DNA of 64,000 bases, taken from the NCBI RefSeq assembly GCF_007830515.1, contig NZ_VLKT01000014.1:79155-143154 (forward strand), given 5' to 3'. Below, one piece after another: positions 54,374-63,423 of this stretch (position 1 is its first letter; each line of letters begins with the position of its first letter). The stretch is from Mesorhizobium tianshanense (lineage in GTDB: Bacteria > Pseudomonadota > Alphaproteobacteria > Rhizobiales > Rhizobiaceae). The notes beneath the pieces were generated by a model that worked only from the letters and a program-made list of their open reading frames with translations, did not search any database and had not been told where the DNA came from. A program made the position numbers and the translations under genes.

Positions 54374-55399
54374 GTGTCAGGCGTATCCTTCGTGTCATCT
54401 TCGGATTTCAGGCAAATCGCTATACGGGCTGAACCGGGGAAGGCCGAAAGGCTCTTCCGCGCCGCGGTGTCTGCGTTCTGTTCGCTCACCCGACCTTCGC
54501 GCCGGGAGATCGCGCAACTTGAGGATCTGACACTTCCGCTTTTCGACAATGTGTCGGTCGAATCGCGCCGCTACGTCGCCGCCGCCCTTTCCGAATGCGA
54601 ATATGCGCCCGCCGCACTGGTGCGGCGGCTTTGCGAGGAGCCGGTCGACATCGCCGCCCCGCTGCTCATCCGATCGCGCGCGCTCAGCGATATCGACCTC
54701 ATCGCGCTGATCGGACGCCACGGCCTGCCGCACGCGCGCGCCATCGCGCGCCGCAAGGATCTGAACCCGACCATTGCCCACCTGATCAGGGCGCTTGAAA
54801 AGCCGACACTGGTGAGAATGCGGCAGCCGGAGGCGATCGCCGAGTCGGAGCCCGAAACCGCCGAAGTGGTCGTGCCCGGTCCCGACAGACAGAAGGCGGC
54901 TGGCGTAGCCGTCGAAAATGCACGGCGCCGGCTGCGGTCGATGATGCGTGCCGACGGGGAGAGCGGCGGCGCGACCGCCGGTGCCGAAACCTATGTCAAA
55001 CTGCGCGAGACGGCGCTGACCGGCAACGCCGCATTCTTTCAGACAGCACTCGCCGACGCGCTCGAAATCGATTTTTCAACGGCGCGGTCGCTCATCGCAA
55101 ATCAGAACTACACGTCGCTGCTGGCCGCCCTGCGCGCGCTCGATCTCGGCGAAGACAGGGCATTCCTGATCACCGTCGCCGTCTATCCCGCGGAGTTTCC
55201 GCATCCGCAGGCTATCCGCATCTTCCTCGACCGGTACCGACTGCTGCATCGCGACGCTGCGCTGGACAGGTTACGCGGCTGGAAAGCCGAGACACTGTCG
55301 AAGGCCATTCACAATACATGGCCCGCTGCGGCGAACGCTGACATCCGCAAAGCGGACAGCGACAATGCTGCCGCCAGCGTTAAGGCGCGCCGCTTCTGA
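54374..55399 (+). CDS. DUF2336 family protein
   Basis: A 341-residue, mainly helical cytoplasmic protein of the alphaproteobacterial DUF2336 family. The body has HEAT-like helix pairs (LPLFDNVSVESRRYVAAALS, APAALVRRLCEEPVDIAAPL, LSDIDLIALIGRHGLPHARA), and the late part repeats the form ALEIDFSTARSLIAN. No catalytic motif. The start is uncertain: the frame is open further upstream, and the GTG at 54374 is chosen because the family-like sequence begins soon after; it lacks a clear ribosome binding site. DUF2336 genes often accompany cell-cycle or envelope genes; function unknown. Confidence 0.8.
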   Translation: MSGVSFVSSSDFRQIAIRAEPGKAERLFRAAVSAFCSLTRPSRREIAQLEDLTLPLFDNVSVESRRYVAAALSECEYAPAALVRRLCEEPVDIAAPLLIRSRALSDIDLIALIGRHGLPHARAIARRKDLNPTIAHLIRALEKPTLVRMRQPEAIAESEPETAEVVVPGPDRQKAAGVAVENARRRLRSMMRADGESGGATAGAETYVKLRETALTGNAAFFQTALADALEIDFSTARSLIANQNYTSLLAALRALDLGEDRAFLITVAVYPAEFPHPQAIRIFLDRYRLLHRDAALDRLRGWKAETLSKAIHNTWPAAANADIRKADSDNAAASVKARRF

Positions 55400-55422
55400 A
55401 GAGATTCAAGTGGGCGTCCTAA

Positions 55423-55447
55423 GCCCTTGTTTTCCTGCATATCGTTA
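55423..55447 (+). repeat. Left half of the dispersed palindromic element
   Basis: GCCCTTGTTTTCCTGCATATCGTTA matches the leader and left arm of the copy at 18091-18115 at 20 of 25 positions (quoted ends GCCCTTGTTTTCC and TGCATATCGTTA). The right half is missing: the sequence runs straight into the end of the DUF1491 gene, whose stop codon overlaps it. Confidence 0.55.
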
Positions 55448-55792
55448 GAGCGACTTGACGGAAATAAGCTCCTCGACAGGAACAGAGCCGGCCTCGATCT
55501 CGACCACCCAGATGTCGGGATCGAATTTCTTCTCCTTTTCCAGCCGTGCGTCAAAGACGGCGGCATCGTCGCCGGCGCCAAGCAGGCTGAAGAAACGGTC
55601 GTCGGGCTTGGCTGAATCGTAACTCGTCTGCGGCGCCGGTCCGAACAAGGCAACCTCGCCCAGGCGGCCACGCGCCAGCACGAAGACGGCGCCGGCCTCG
55701 GTCGCGCCGCGCTTGACCACGGCGGCAAAGCCGCCGGCGCCGAAAACCCGGCGCAACAGGGCCGACACCCAAAGATCGGTGGTTATGCGCAT
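55445..55792 (-). CDS. DUF1491 family protein
   Basis: A 115-residue cytoplasmic protein of the alphaproteobacterial DUF1491 family. It opens MRITTDLWVSALLRRVFGAG, with GGFAAVVKRGATEAGAVFVL and the terminal FDPDIWVVEIEAGSV, all conserved in the family. Function unknown. It converges on DUF2336; its last codons overlap a half-copy of the palindromic element. Confidence 0.9.
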   Translation of the reverse strand: MRITTDLWVSALLRRVFGAGGFAAVVKRGATEAGAVFVLARGRLGEVALFGPAPQTSYDSAKPDDRFFSLLGAGDDAAVFDARLEKEKKFDPDIWVVEIEAGSVPVEELISVKSL

Positions 55793-55895
55793 GGCAGGAT
55801 TCTGGGCGACATCGGACGGTACTTAGAGCAAAGGCCCGCAAACCGAAATCGGTTGTTGCCCGGCCGGTTGGCGAGGCGGCGCCTCAATCATCGCA

Positions 55896-56663
55896 TCAAT
55901 TGGTCAGGCCGATCTCGCGCATCTTGGCGTAGACGACCTCGTCGGGCTCGCCGGTCTCCGGCAACCCGAACAGCGACTGGAACTCCTTGATCGCCGCCTT
56001 GGTGCGTGCTCCGACCACGCCATCAAGCTGCATGTCGTCATTGCCGAATGCCTTCAACCCGGCCTGGATCTTGATGATGCGGGCGTCTGGTGCAGGAACT
56101 GACGCATTTGCCGGCGCCGAAACGGGAACGGCGATCGTGTCGCCCGGCCGGGGTGCCGGCCGCGGCACGATCGTCGAGGCGGTTGGCGTAGCGCCCAGTT
56201 GATCGAGCAGAGCGCTGTCGATCTCGCCGGAAGCATTGAGCCCGACCTTCTGCTGATAGGCTTGTATGGCCTTGCGCGTGGCGGGACCGGGAATGCCATC
56301 GACCGTGCCGGTATAGAAATCGAGGTCTTTCAATATGTTCTGGACTTGCTCGACGACCGGATCGCTTTTGATCGGCGCCGGCTCCGGGCCCGGCCGCACG
56401 ATGTTGATGGTGGTTTCGGGTTCGACGGCGGCCGTTCGAGGAAAGCCCTCCATGCTCCTGGTCACGAAAAACGCGCCGGCATGGGGAAAGGGCTGGTACC
56501 AGAGAGCGTTCGCCGAGACGTAGAACAGCGTCACCAGAAAGGCGGTCGAACCGCCGACCAGAACCGGATTGCGAGAAATCAGGCTGCCGACCGCGACCGC
56601 GCCGCCCTGGAAGGCATTGCCGCGGCGCTTCACCGCCTTAGGCTGTTTTGCGGAGCGAGCCAT
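55896..56663 (-). CDS. Membrane protein with two peptidoglycan-binding domains
   Basis: A 255-residue protein with one N-terminal helix (PVLVGGSTAFLVTLFYVSAN) and a periplasmic part with two PG_binding_1 domains: VEQVQNILKDLDFYTGTVDG with IPGPATRKAIQAYQQKVGL (about residues 102-150), and IIKIQAGLKAFGNDDMQLDG with VVGARTKAAIKEFQSLFGL (about 195-245). A Pro-rich linker separates them. Its start lies inside the end of the preceding histidine-kinase gene (26-base overlap), so the two are one operon. It may link the kinase pathway to the cell wall. Confidence 0.9.
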   Translation of the reverse strand: MARSAKQPKAVKRRGNAFQGGAVAVGSLISRNPVLVGGSTAFLVTLFYVSANALWYQPFPHAGAFFVTRSMEGFPRTAAVEPETTINIVRPGPEPAPIKSDPVVEQVQNILKDLDFYTGTVDGIPGPATRKAIQAYQQKVGLNASGEIDSALLDQLGATPTASTIVPRPAPRPGDTIAVPVSAPANASVPAPDARIIKIQAGLKAFGNDDMQLDGVVGARTKAAIKEFQSLFGLPETGEPDEVVYAKMREIGLTN

Positions 56664-58518
56664 CCTTGTCCCCTTTTGTCTCCCCTTCCGTTCTGGCCGC
56701 AGGCATCGGCAGCACGCCAGGCTTATCCGTCGAACGTCCCCTCGGTCCGTTCACCGGCAAGCTGATCGTTACCGTGGTGCCCTCGCCCGGCATGCTCTCG
56801 ATCGACATCGTGCCCTCGTGCAGCGCCACCAGGCCCTTCACCAGCGACAGACCGAGCCCGGTTCCCTCGAAGCGGCGTGTATAGTCGTTCTGGATCTGCA
56901 TGAACGGCTTGCCGAGATTGGCAAAATCTTCCTCGGCGATGCCGATGCCGGTGTCCCTGATCCAGAAATGCAGTCGCGAACCGATCCGCTTGGCGCCGAT
57001 GACGACATCGCCGCCATCGGGCGTGAACTTGATCGCGTTGGAGACGAGGTTGATGAGTATCTGCTGCACGGCACGACGATCGGCGTTTATCTCGCCTGCA
57101 TCCGGTGCGATCTGAGCCTGCAGATCGATGTTCTTTGCCTCAGCCTGCAAGCGCATCATCGACTGGCACATTTCGACCGCTTCCACGAAGCGGAACGGTT
57201 CCGGCTCGGTCGCGTAGGCGCCGGCTTCGATCCTCGACACGTCGAGTATAGAAGTGACGACGGCAAGCAGATGCTGGCCGGACTCCTTGACCAGGCCGAC
57301 ATATTCCTTCTGGCGCGGATCCTTGAAGGTGCCGAACATCTCATGCAGCAGCATGTCGGAAAAACCGATGATGGCGTTCAACGGCGTACGAAGCTCATGG
57401 CTGACGACCGCCAGAAACCGGCCCTTCGCAACTTCGGCAGACGCGGCCGCCTCTTTCGCAGCGGCAAGCTCTTCGCGCAATCCGGCGACTTCGTCGTTTT
57501 CGCGCAGGACGAACGTGAAGATGTCCTCCTGCTGTTCGGCCCGCGTCAGCTCAAGGGAAAACGGCCGGTAATTGTCCGCTGTCGGGCCGTTGCCGTTTTG
57601 CGGCAGCCGGACGCGAAGATCGAGCCGGCGCGCTGGCGCGCCATCGCGCATGTCGGCCAACGCGCTGAGATATGCGACGCGATCGGACAGATGGATACGA
57701 TCGAACAGGCCGGTACCGAACAGCAGTTCCGGTTGCAGCTTCAGGATCGTGCGCGCCTTTGCCGACGCATCCAGAACCTCGCCATGCCTGCCGACCCGCA
57801 GGACAACGGCGTCGATGAGGGTCTCGAGCCGATCGTCGGTCGCCGGATCAAGCTGCGCGCCGGCCGGGTTGCCAAGTGCCGCGATACGCGGAACGAGGGT
57901 GAACGCCCAGGCCAGCGGCAGCAGCCAATGCCACGCGGCGATTTCCGCCGCGCCGAACGGGAAGACAGACCCGGCAAAAGCCTGCAGCAGGATAGCGACA
58001 CATGCGGATACTGAACCCCACAGTGCAGCGCGACGAGACGCGCCGATCCACCAGGCTTCGAACGGCAGCGCCACGACAAGCATGGCGACCGGCGAGGCCA
58101 GACCTCCCGCCGCGGCAATGACACCGGCAAGAGCAAGACTGCCCATCGCCAGGGCGGCTTGGCCGGCGAACGCCATCCTGCCCGATGCCGCCACCAGCAA
58201 AGCGGTAAACCAGCAAAGGCCGAAAGTCGCAAAGATCGCAGCCATGGTCACCGCCGCGCCCAGGCCCGAGGTGACCAGCGTGACTGCTGCCCCCGCGGCG
58301 ACGAACGGAGCGGCCAGCATGACACCGATAAACCGGCGCTGGCGCCGGCGGTCGTTCTGTCCGAGGACCGACGGATGAACCATACGTTCGCAACCGGCTG
58401 CCATCGCGCCGGGCAATTCAACGTATCTGGCCCTGATCGAACTCAACTCAACGCACTCGCACCCGGTCGTGAACAGCTCTGCTTCGCAGGTCGCTTCTTG
58501 TTTGTCTGAAACTCGCAT
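56638..58518 (-). CDS. Multi-pass membrane histidine kinase of PleC/DivJ/PdhS type
   Basis: A 626-residue kinase. Several hydrophobic helices lie in the N-terminal half (FIGVMLAAPFVAAGAAVTLV, AAVTMAAIFATFGLCWFTAL and further ones to about residue 230), followed by a PAS-like domain (VVLRVGRHGEVLDASAKART), a coiled coil, and the H box FLAVVSHELRTPLNAIIGFS with the phospho-His. The ATPase domain has NLVSNAIKFT, DTGIGIAEED and GTGLGLSLVKGLVALHEG. The multi-pass sensor resembles DivJ more than periplasmic-loop kinases. The start is uncertain (ATG at 58518 or 58404). Confidence 0.88.
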   Translation of the reverse strand: MRVSDKQEATCEAELFTTGCECVELSSIRARYVELPGAMAAGCERMVHPSVLGQNDRRRQRRFIGVMLAAPFVAAGAAVTLVTSGLGAAVTMAAIFATFGLCWFTALLVAASGRMAFAGQAALAMGSLALAGVIAAAGGLASPVAMLVVALPFEAWWIGASRRAALWGSVSACVAILLQAFAGSVFPFGAAEIAAWHWLLPLAWAFTLVPRIAALGNPAGAQLDPATDDRLETLIDAVVLRVGRHGEVLDASAKARTILKLQPELLFGTGLFDRIHLSDRVAYLSALADMRDGAPARRLDLRVRLPQNGNGPTADNYRPFSLELTRAEQQEDIFTFVLRENDEVAGLREELAAAKEAAASAEVAKGRFLAVVSHELRTPLNAIIGFSDMLLHEMFGTFKDPRQKEYVGLVKESGQHLLAVVTSILDVSRIEAGAYATEPEPFRFVEAVEMCQSMMRLQAEAKNIDLQAQIAPDAGEINADRRAVQQILINLVSNAIKFTPDGGDVVIGAKRIGSRLHFWIRDTGIGIAEEDFANLGKPFMQIQNDYTRRFEGTGLGLSLVKGLVALHEGTMSIESMPGEGTTVTISLPVNGPRGRSTDKPGVLPMPAARTEGETKGDKDGSLRKTA

Positions 58519-58922
58519 CCAGCGTTTAAGGAATGGATAAGGCGGGGCTGACCAATGCCAGGCCTGAAGCAAAAATATTGGGAGGCCGGCGCGGCAAAAG
58601 CTGGGCAATTGCAGCCATAGTAAATGGAGGGTTATCCGGGCGGACCGCCCCTGCGCCTGCCGCAGTCGCCATCGGCGCGCCGCGCTTCGAGCAAATAACT
58701 ATAGAAAACAGTTGGATGGATGGTTAACCTTACGTGAAGAAAATCCGCTGGATCTAAAGCAAATCCATTGCAAAATGCTTCGTTTCGAATTTGCCTAAAA
58801 ATTGAGGAAAATTTTCGCTGACAAGGCAAGCCGTCCTTTGCGCGGCCATGCCACTATCGTATCCATAAATGAGGTCATGCCGCACGAATGCATGATCCGG
58901 TCACGGATGAGAGGGCATACAG
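58519..58922. other. Intergenic region, 404 bases
   Basis: A divergent region between the histidine kinase (minus) and the DUF5330 gene (plus), with no supported gene. The middle, around 58700-58810, is AT-rich for this genome and probably holds both promoters. A short hairpin GGGCGG-a-CCGCCC lies near 58639-58651. Confidence 0.45.
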
Positions 58923-59291
58923 ATGGGCTTTCTGATAAGGATGGCTTTCTGGTTTTCGCTGGTGCTTCTGGCGCTGCCGCTGAATGTCGGCTCCGACGAG
59001 GCAGGCCACCAAAGCGTCGGGCCGATCCAGGCCTTGTTTGCGGCACGCGAAGCAGTCGGCGACATTGCCGGCATATGCGAGCGCAAGCCCGACGTCTGCG
59101 AGACCGGCAAGTCCGCAATGCACACGATCACCGCCCGGGCCAGGGAGACCGCCAAGATCGCGGCCGCCATGCTGGACGACAAGACCGCCGAACCCGACAC
59201 GGCGACAACGACCGGCAGCGTGCCCGTGGCCGTCGTCTTGCCCGCGAAAGTCGACTTGCCTGTGAAAGTCGACTTGCCGGCGAAAAACTGA
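58923..59291 (+). CDS. Secreted DUF5330 protein
   Basis: A 122-residue exported protein, signal peptide MGFLIRMAFWFSLVLLALPL with cleavage near NVGSD. The DUF5330 core has VGPIQALFAAREAVGDIAGI, CERKPDVCETGKSAMHTITA (a Cys pair) and RARETAKIAAAMLDD. The C-terminal 40 residues are a Thr/Pro/Val linker ending in two exact six-residue repeats (KVDLPV-KVDLPA) encoded by an 18-base tandem repeat at 59244-59279. Family restricted to Rhizobiales; function unknown. Confidence 0.85.
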   Translation: MGFLIRMAFWFSLVLLALPLNVGSDEAGHQSVGPIQALFAAREAVGDIAGICERKPDVCETGKSAMHTITARARETAKIAAAMLDDKTAEPDTATTTGSVPVAVVLPAKVDLPVKVDLPAKN

Positions 59292-59405
59292 GCTATTTTC
59301 AGCTGTATCTGTCGCTGCACCGCAGGTCGCCCGCCCTTTCGACGCCTATGGTGTTTTTCCTCTTTTTCCGTGACGCGGCGCCGCCGGATGACTATATCCG
59401 GGGTA

Positions 59406-59834
59406 ATGACCACGACGATCCAAACGATCCGCGACGACTTCTCCCTGCTTGACGAGTGGGAAGACCGCTATCGCTATGTAATCGAACTGGGCGAGGCCCT
59501 GCCACCGTTTCCCGATGAGGAACGCACCCCCGCCAACAAGGTGCCCGGCTGCGTCAGCCAGGTCTGGCTGACCACAGACTATGGGCCAGGCGCCGACCCG
59601 GTCGTCACCTTCGTCGGTGATTCTGACGCCCATATCGTGCGCGGCCTCGTCGCCATCATGCTGGCGCTGTTTTCGAGACGTCCCGCCAGCGAGATTCAGA
59701 CAATCGACGCGGAAGCCACGCTGAAGGCACTCGGCCTCGACGAACACCTGTCGCCGCAACGCGCCAATGGTCTTCGTTCGATGGTCAAGCGCATCAAGCG
59801 CGACGCCGAGGCGGCCTTGAGGCAGACTGCCTGA
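59406..59834 (+). CDS. sufE: Cysteine desulfuration protein SufE
   Basis: A 142-residue SufE that takes sulfur from the desulfurase SufS for iron-sulfur cluster assembly. It has RYVIELGEALPPFPDEERTP and the active-site Cys in NKVPGCVSQVWLTTD, at the expected position of about residue 50. The ATG at 59406 is the normal family start (MTTTIQTIRDDF). Other suf genes are not in the window. It converges on mucR. Confidence 0.94.
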   Translation: MTTTIQTIRDDFSLLDEWEDRYRYVIELGEALPPFPDEERTPANKVPGCVSQVWLTTDYGPGADPVVTFVGDSDAHIVRGLVAIMLALFSRRPASEIQTIDAEATLKALGLDEHLSPQRANGLRSMVKRIKRDAEAALRQTA

Positions 59835-59916
59835 TTAGACGAACAGCGCGCGCTTATCCCGCACATTGGAGAGCCCCGCATCTGGCGCGACGCGTATCGA
59901 TTGCTCCAGCAATGCC

Positions 59917-59948
59917 CTAAAAAGCAAAACGGCGCCCGGAGGCGCCGT
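59917..59948 (-). terminator. Terminator of mucR
   Basis: On the minus strand ACGGCGCC-tccg-GGCGCCGT is a perfect 8-bp stem followed by TTTGCTTTTT. It lies 35 bases after the mucR stop, in the gap between the convergent sufE and mucR genes. Confidence 0.9.
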
Positions 59949-59983
59949 TGATTGTTCGACCCAGGTTGAGAAGAGAGCCTGCT

Positions 59984-60409
59984 TCAGCGCCCCTTGCGCT
60001 TGCGGCCGAGTCCCATCTTCTTGGCAAGCTGCGAGCGGGCAGCAGCATAGTTTGGAGCAACCATCGGGTAGCTCGCGTCCAGATTCCATTTTTCACGGTA
60101 CTCGTCGGGCGTCAGACCGTAGTGGGTCATCAAATGACGCTTCAGCGACTTGAACTTCTTGCCGTCTTCAAGACAGACGATGTAGTCGTCATGGACGGAG
60201 CGTTTCGGGTTTACAGCCGGCTTCTGCTTATCGGCAGGAGGTTGTTCACTGGCCCCGCCCACGCGCCCGAGGGCAGCATGGACATCGGCGATAAGGCTCG
60301 GCAGCTCGCCGACCGGCACCGGATTATTGCTGACATAGGCGGCGACGACGTCGGCCGTCAATTCGATCAGCGCATCACTATTTCTGGAAGGTGTCTCGAC
60401 AATATCCAT
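59984..60409 (-). CDS. mucR: MucR/Ros-family zinc-finger transcriptional regulator
   Basis: A 141-residue global regulator of exopolysaccharide, motility and symbiosis genes in rhizobia, and of virulence in Brucella. The N-terminal oligomerisation part ([32 protein letters not shown]) is followed by the prokaryotic zinc finger [20 protein letters not shown] with the conserved Cys and His residues, and [20 protein letters not shown]. The basic tail is [14 protein letters not shown]. MucR usually binds its own AT-rich promoter; a 422-base AT-rich region lies upstream. Confidence 0.95.
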   Translation of the reverse strand: MDIVETPSRNSDALIELTADVVAAYVSNNPVPVGELPSLIADVHAALGRVGGASEQPPADKQKPAVNPKRSVHDDYIVCLEDGKKFKSLKRHLMTHYGLTPDEYREKWNLDASYPMVAPNYAAARSQLAKKMGLGRKRKGR

Positions 60410-60831
60410 GGCTTTATGGCCCCAACGAGAATTGTTTCTATCTGCGCCCTATTTTTGATAGGTCGGGCATTGCGCGAAATTTTTGCAGGAAAGAGCCTCT
60501 GCGATTCGCGTCGCGGTATCCTAATGAGGCAGTGAACCAAGTAAGTCAATTCGCTTCTTGTGCTATATTCACCAACGTTAGTCGAATATTCCACGACCAG
60601 CTTCAATCTTTCGTGCACTCTGTAACTTTTCGATATTTTCCGGTCAGACCAGCAACGGCTGACGCTGCGTCACGCTTCCGTTACATCCGTATGGCCAGTA
60701 AAAAGATGTCAATGCTTGGCTATGCTTGGTTGCGATGCAGGCTATCTGGTTGTTTTCACAATCCGCGAAACCACAGGTTGCGATTTGTTTCTGCTTTCTG
60801 TGAGCAGGCGCTGCGGACAGGCACCGATCCA
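60410..60831. other. AT-rich region upstream of mucR, 422 bases
   Basis: No protein gene is supported. The sequence is unusually AT-rich, with GTGCTATATTCACC, GTCGAATATTCCACGA and TTTCGATATTTTCCGG, AT steps of the sort MucR binds. Tandem GCTTGGCTATGCTTGG lies near 60713. The fragment also separates mucR from the SH3-like gene, which is on the same strand; a small RNA cannot be excluded. Confidence 0.45.
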
Positions 60832-61200
60832 TCAATGTGGGGTGATGTATTTTCCATAGGCCCAGCCGGTGACGAAATTGCCGTTCCGTGCCGGATCATG
60901 CCAGACTTCGCACCAGCGATAGCGGATCTTCTGTTTCTGCTTCCAGGCCGGCTGATCGGCTATGTCGAGCAGGTTTCTGCCGCCGGTGCATTTCCCGGTC
61001 ATCTGCAAAACGGCACCGTTGGGATAGGCGGCCTGCTTCAGGGATGACCCCGCCGGATACTTGCGCACGTTGAGCGTGTCGCCAAACGGCACGTTGGTCA
61101 CTTGCCAAGCTGCGAACACGGTTGCATGAGACTGGCCGGTAAAGACCAAAACGGTCGAAGCGACGGCGAGAGCCGTGGCAGCATGAAAACGGAATTTCAT
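60832..61200 (-). CDS. Secreted SH3b-like domain protein
   Basis: A 122-residue exported protein: signal peptide MKFRFHAATALAVASTVLVF, cleavage near SHAT. The mature part is one bacterial SH3 domain (VTNVPFGDTLNVRKYPAGSS, QAAYPNGAVLQMTGKCTGGR, YRWCEVWHDPARNGNFVTGW, terminal GWAYGKYITPH) with two cysteines. Such domains bind peptidoglycan or proteins in the periplasm. GGAGGAG lies at good spacing before the ATG. Confidence 0.88.
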   Translation of the reverse strand: MKFRFHAATALAVASTVLVFTGQSHATVFAAWQVTNVPFGDTLNVRKYPAGSSLKQAAYPNGAVLQMTGKCTGGRNLLDIADQPAWKQKQKIRYRWCEVWHDPARNGNFVTGWAYGKYITPH

Positions 61201-61317
61201 TTTTCTGTCTCCTCCGGCTCATCTTCTGGAGCCCGGCGAAACATGCGTTCCGGCTCTTGAACCCGCGCTGATCGGCGTGTTCATTCGCCGTTCAAATAAT
61301 TTCCACAGCGAGGCGCA

Positions 61318-63423
61318 ATGACCAGAACCCCAGCATTTCCAACTGTCAGCCCACCGCAGCCAGAGAAGCGACCGGTTTTCGACATACATCATGGAGTAAC
61401 CCGGACAGACGACTATGCCTGGCTGCGAGCCGAAAATTGGCAAGAGGTGTTCAGGGATCCGTCCCTGCTCGACAGCCGGATCCGCGCCCATCTCGAAGCC
61501 GAGAACGCCTATCAGGCGGCGCTGATGGCCGACACCGCCCAATTGCGGAAGCAGCTTTTCAAGGAGATGAAGGGCCGCATCAAGGAAGACGATTCTTCTG
61601 TGCCGATGAAGGATGGGCCCTATGCCTACGGGTCATCCTTCAAGCTTGGCGGCGAACAGCCGCGTTATTTCCGCATGCCGCGTGATGGCGGCGACCAACA
61701 GATCCTGCTCGATGGCGACCTCGAGGCCGAGGACAAGGCCTATTTCCGCCTCGGTGGCGTCGACCACTCGGCCGATCACGGCAAGCTTCTTTGGGCATTC
61801 GACGACAAGGGCTCCGAATTCTTCACGCTTCGTGTGCGCGATCTTGCCAGCGGCAACGACCTGACGGACCGGATTCCGGATACCGGTGGTGGCGGCGTGT
61901 GGGATGCCGGCAATGACGGGTTCTTCTACACCCGCCTCGATTCCAACCATCGCCCCTCCAAGGTGCTGTTCCACGCCCTTGGCGACGACCCGCAGAATGA
62001 TCGGCTGATCTATGAGGAAACCGATCCCGGCTTCTTCATGAATGTCGGCGGCACGCGCTCCAACGAGTGGATCATGATCGGCATCAGCGATCACGAGACC
62101 TCGGAATACCGGCTGATGAGGGCCAGCGAGCCGTTCGCCGAACCGAAGCTGGTTTCGCCGCGCGAGACCGGCCTGCAATACGACCTCGAAGAGGGCGGCG
62201 ACATCTTCTTCATTCTCACCAATGCCGACGGCGCCAAGGATTTCAAGATCATGACGGCGCCGGCGAGTGATCCGGCGCGCGCCAACTGGCAGGAACTGGT
62301 GCCGCACGAATTGGGCCGGCTGATCCTCTCGGTGATCGGCTTCAAGGACCATATGGTCAGGCTCGAACGCAAGGAGGGCCTGCCGCGCATCGTCGTGCGC
62401 GACCGCAAAAGCGGCGAGGAACACCTCATCTCGTTCGACGAGGAAGCCTTCTCGCTCGGCCTGTCGGGATCGTATGAATACGACACCGAGATCCTGCGCT
62501 TTTCCTACTCGTCGATGACGACGCCGGCGCAGGTCTTCGACTACAACATGCGCACCCGCGAGCGCGTGCTGCTGAAGACCCAGGAAGTCCCGTCCGGCCA
62601 CGACCCGGACCACTATGTGACGCGGCGGCTGATGGCGCCCGCCGCCGACGGCGAACTGGTGCCGGTCTCGCTTATCCATCACCGCGAAACGCCGCTCGAC
62701 GGAACAGCGCCTTGCCTGCTCTACGGTTATGGATCCTACGGCATCACGGTGCCGGCCGCGTTCAACACCAACTGCCTTTCACTGGTCGATCGCGGCTTTA
62801 TCTACGCCATCGCCCATGTCCGCGGCGGCAAGGACAAGGGCTATGGCTGGTATGACGACGGCAAGCGGGCGCACAAGATGAACACGTTCACCGATTTCAT
62901 CGCAGTCGCACACCACCTCGTCGCCGAGCGCTACACGGCCCATGACCGCATCGTCGCACAGGGCGGCTCGGCCGGCGGCATGCTGATGGGCGCGATCGCC
63001 AACATGGCGCCGGAATGCTTCGGCGGCATCGTCGCCGAGGTTCCGTTCGTCGACGTGCTCACCACCATGCTCGACGCGACCTTGCCGCTGACGCCACCGG
63101 AATGGCCCGAATGGGGCAATCCGATCGCTTCGGAGGAAGACTACCAGACGATCGCCGCCTACTCGCCCTACGACAATGTCGCAGCGCTCGACTATCCGCC
63201 GATCCTGGCGCTTGCCGGCCTTACCGACCCGCGCGTCACCTATTGGGAGCCGGCCAAATGGGTGGCGCGGCTGCGCGACCGCAAGAGAGGCGACAATCCG
63301 GTGCTGTTCAAGATCAACATGGACTCCGGCCATGCCGGCGCATCCGGCCGGTTTTCCAGGCTCGAGGAGATCGCCTACACCTATGCCTTCGCGCTGAAGG
63401 TGGCGGGCAAGGCCGATCTTTGA
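61318..63423 (+). CDS. ptrB: Oligopeptidase B (S9A family)
   Basis: A 701-residue serine peptidase that cuts small peptides after Lys or Arg. A beta-propeller covers about residues 80-420; the alpha/beta-hydrolase domain follows. The catalytic Ser551 is in GGSAGGMLMGAIANMAPE, Asp637 in GLTDPRVTYWEP and His672 in DSGHAGASGRFSRLEE. The VPFVDVLTTMLDATLPLTPP stretch is typical of PtrB and not of prolyl oligopeptidase. GAGGCGC precedes the ATG. No signal peptide, so it is cytoplasmic. Confidence 0.95.
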   Translation: MTRTPAFPTVSPPQPEKRPVFDIHHGVTRTDDYAWLRAENWQEVFRDPSLLDSRIRAHLEAENAYQAALMADTAQLRKQLFKEMKGRIKEDDSSVPMKDGPYAYGSSFKLGGEQPRYFRMPRDGGDQQILLDGDLEAEDKAYFRLGGVDHSADHGKLLWAFDDKGSEFFTLRVRDLASGNDLTDRIPDTGGGGVWDAGNDGFFYTRLDSNHRPSKVLFHALGDDPQNDRLIYEETDPGFFMNVGGTRSNEWIMIGISDHETSEYRLMRASEPFAEPKLVSPRETGLQYDLEEGGDIFFILTNADGAKDFKIMTAPASDPARANWQELVPHELGRLILSVIGFKDHMVRLERKEGLPRIVVRDRKSGEEHLISFDEEAFSLGLSGSYEYDTEILRFSYSSMTTPAQVFDYNMRTRERVLLKTQEVPSGHDPDHYVTRRLMAPAADGELVPVSLIHHRETPLDGTAPCLLYGYGSYGITVPAAFNTNCLSLVDRGFIYAIAHVRGGKDKGYGWYDDGKRAHKMNTFTDFIAVAHHLVAERYTAHDRIVAQGGSAGGMLMGAIANMAPECFGGIVAEVPFVDVLTTMLDATLPLTPPEWPEWGNPIASEEDYQTIAAYSPYDNVAALDYPPILALAGLTDPRVTYWEPAKWVARLRDRKRGDNPVLFKINMDSGHAGASGRFSRLEEIAYTYAFALKVAGKADL

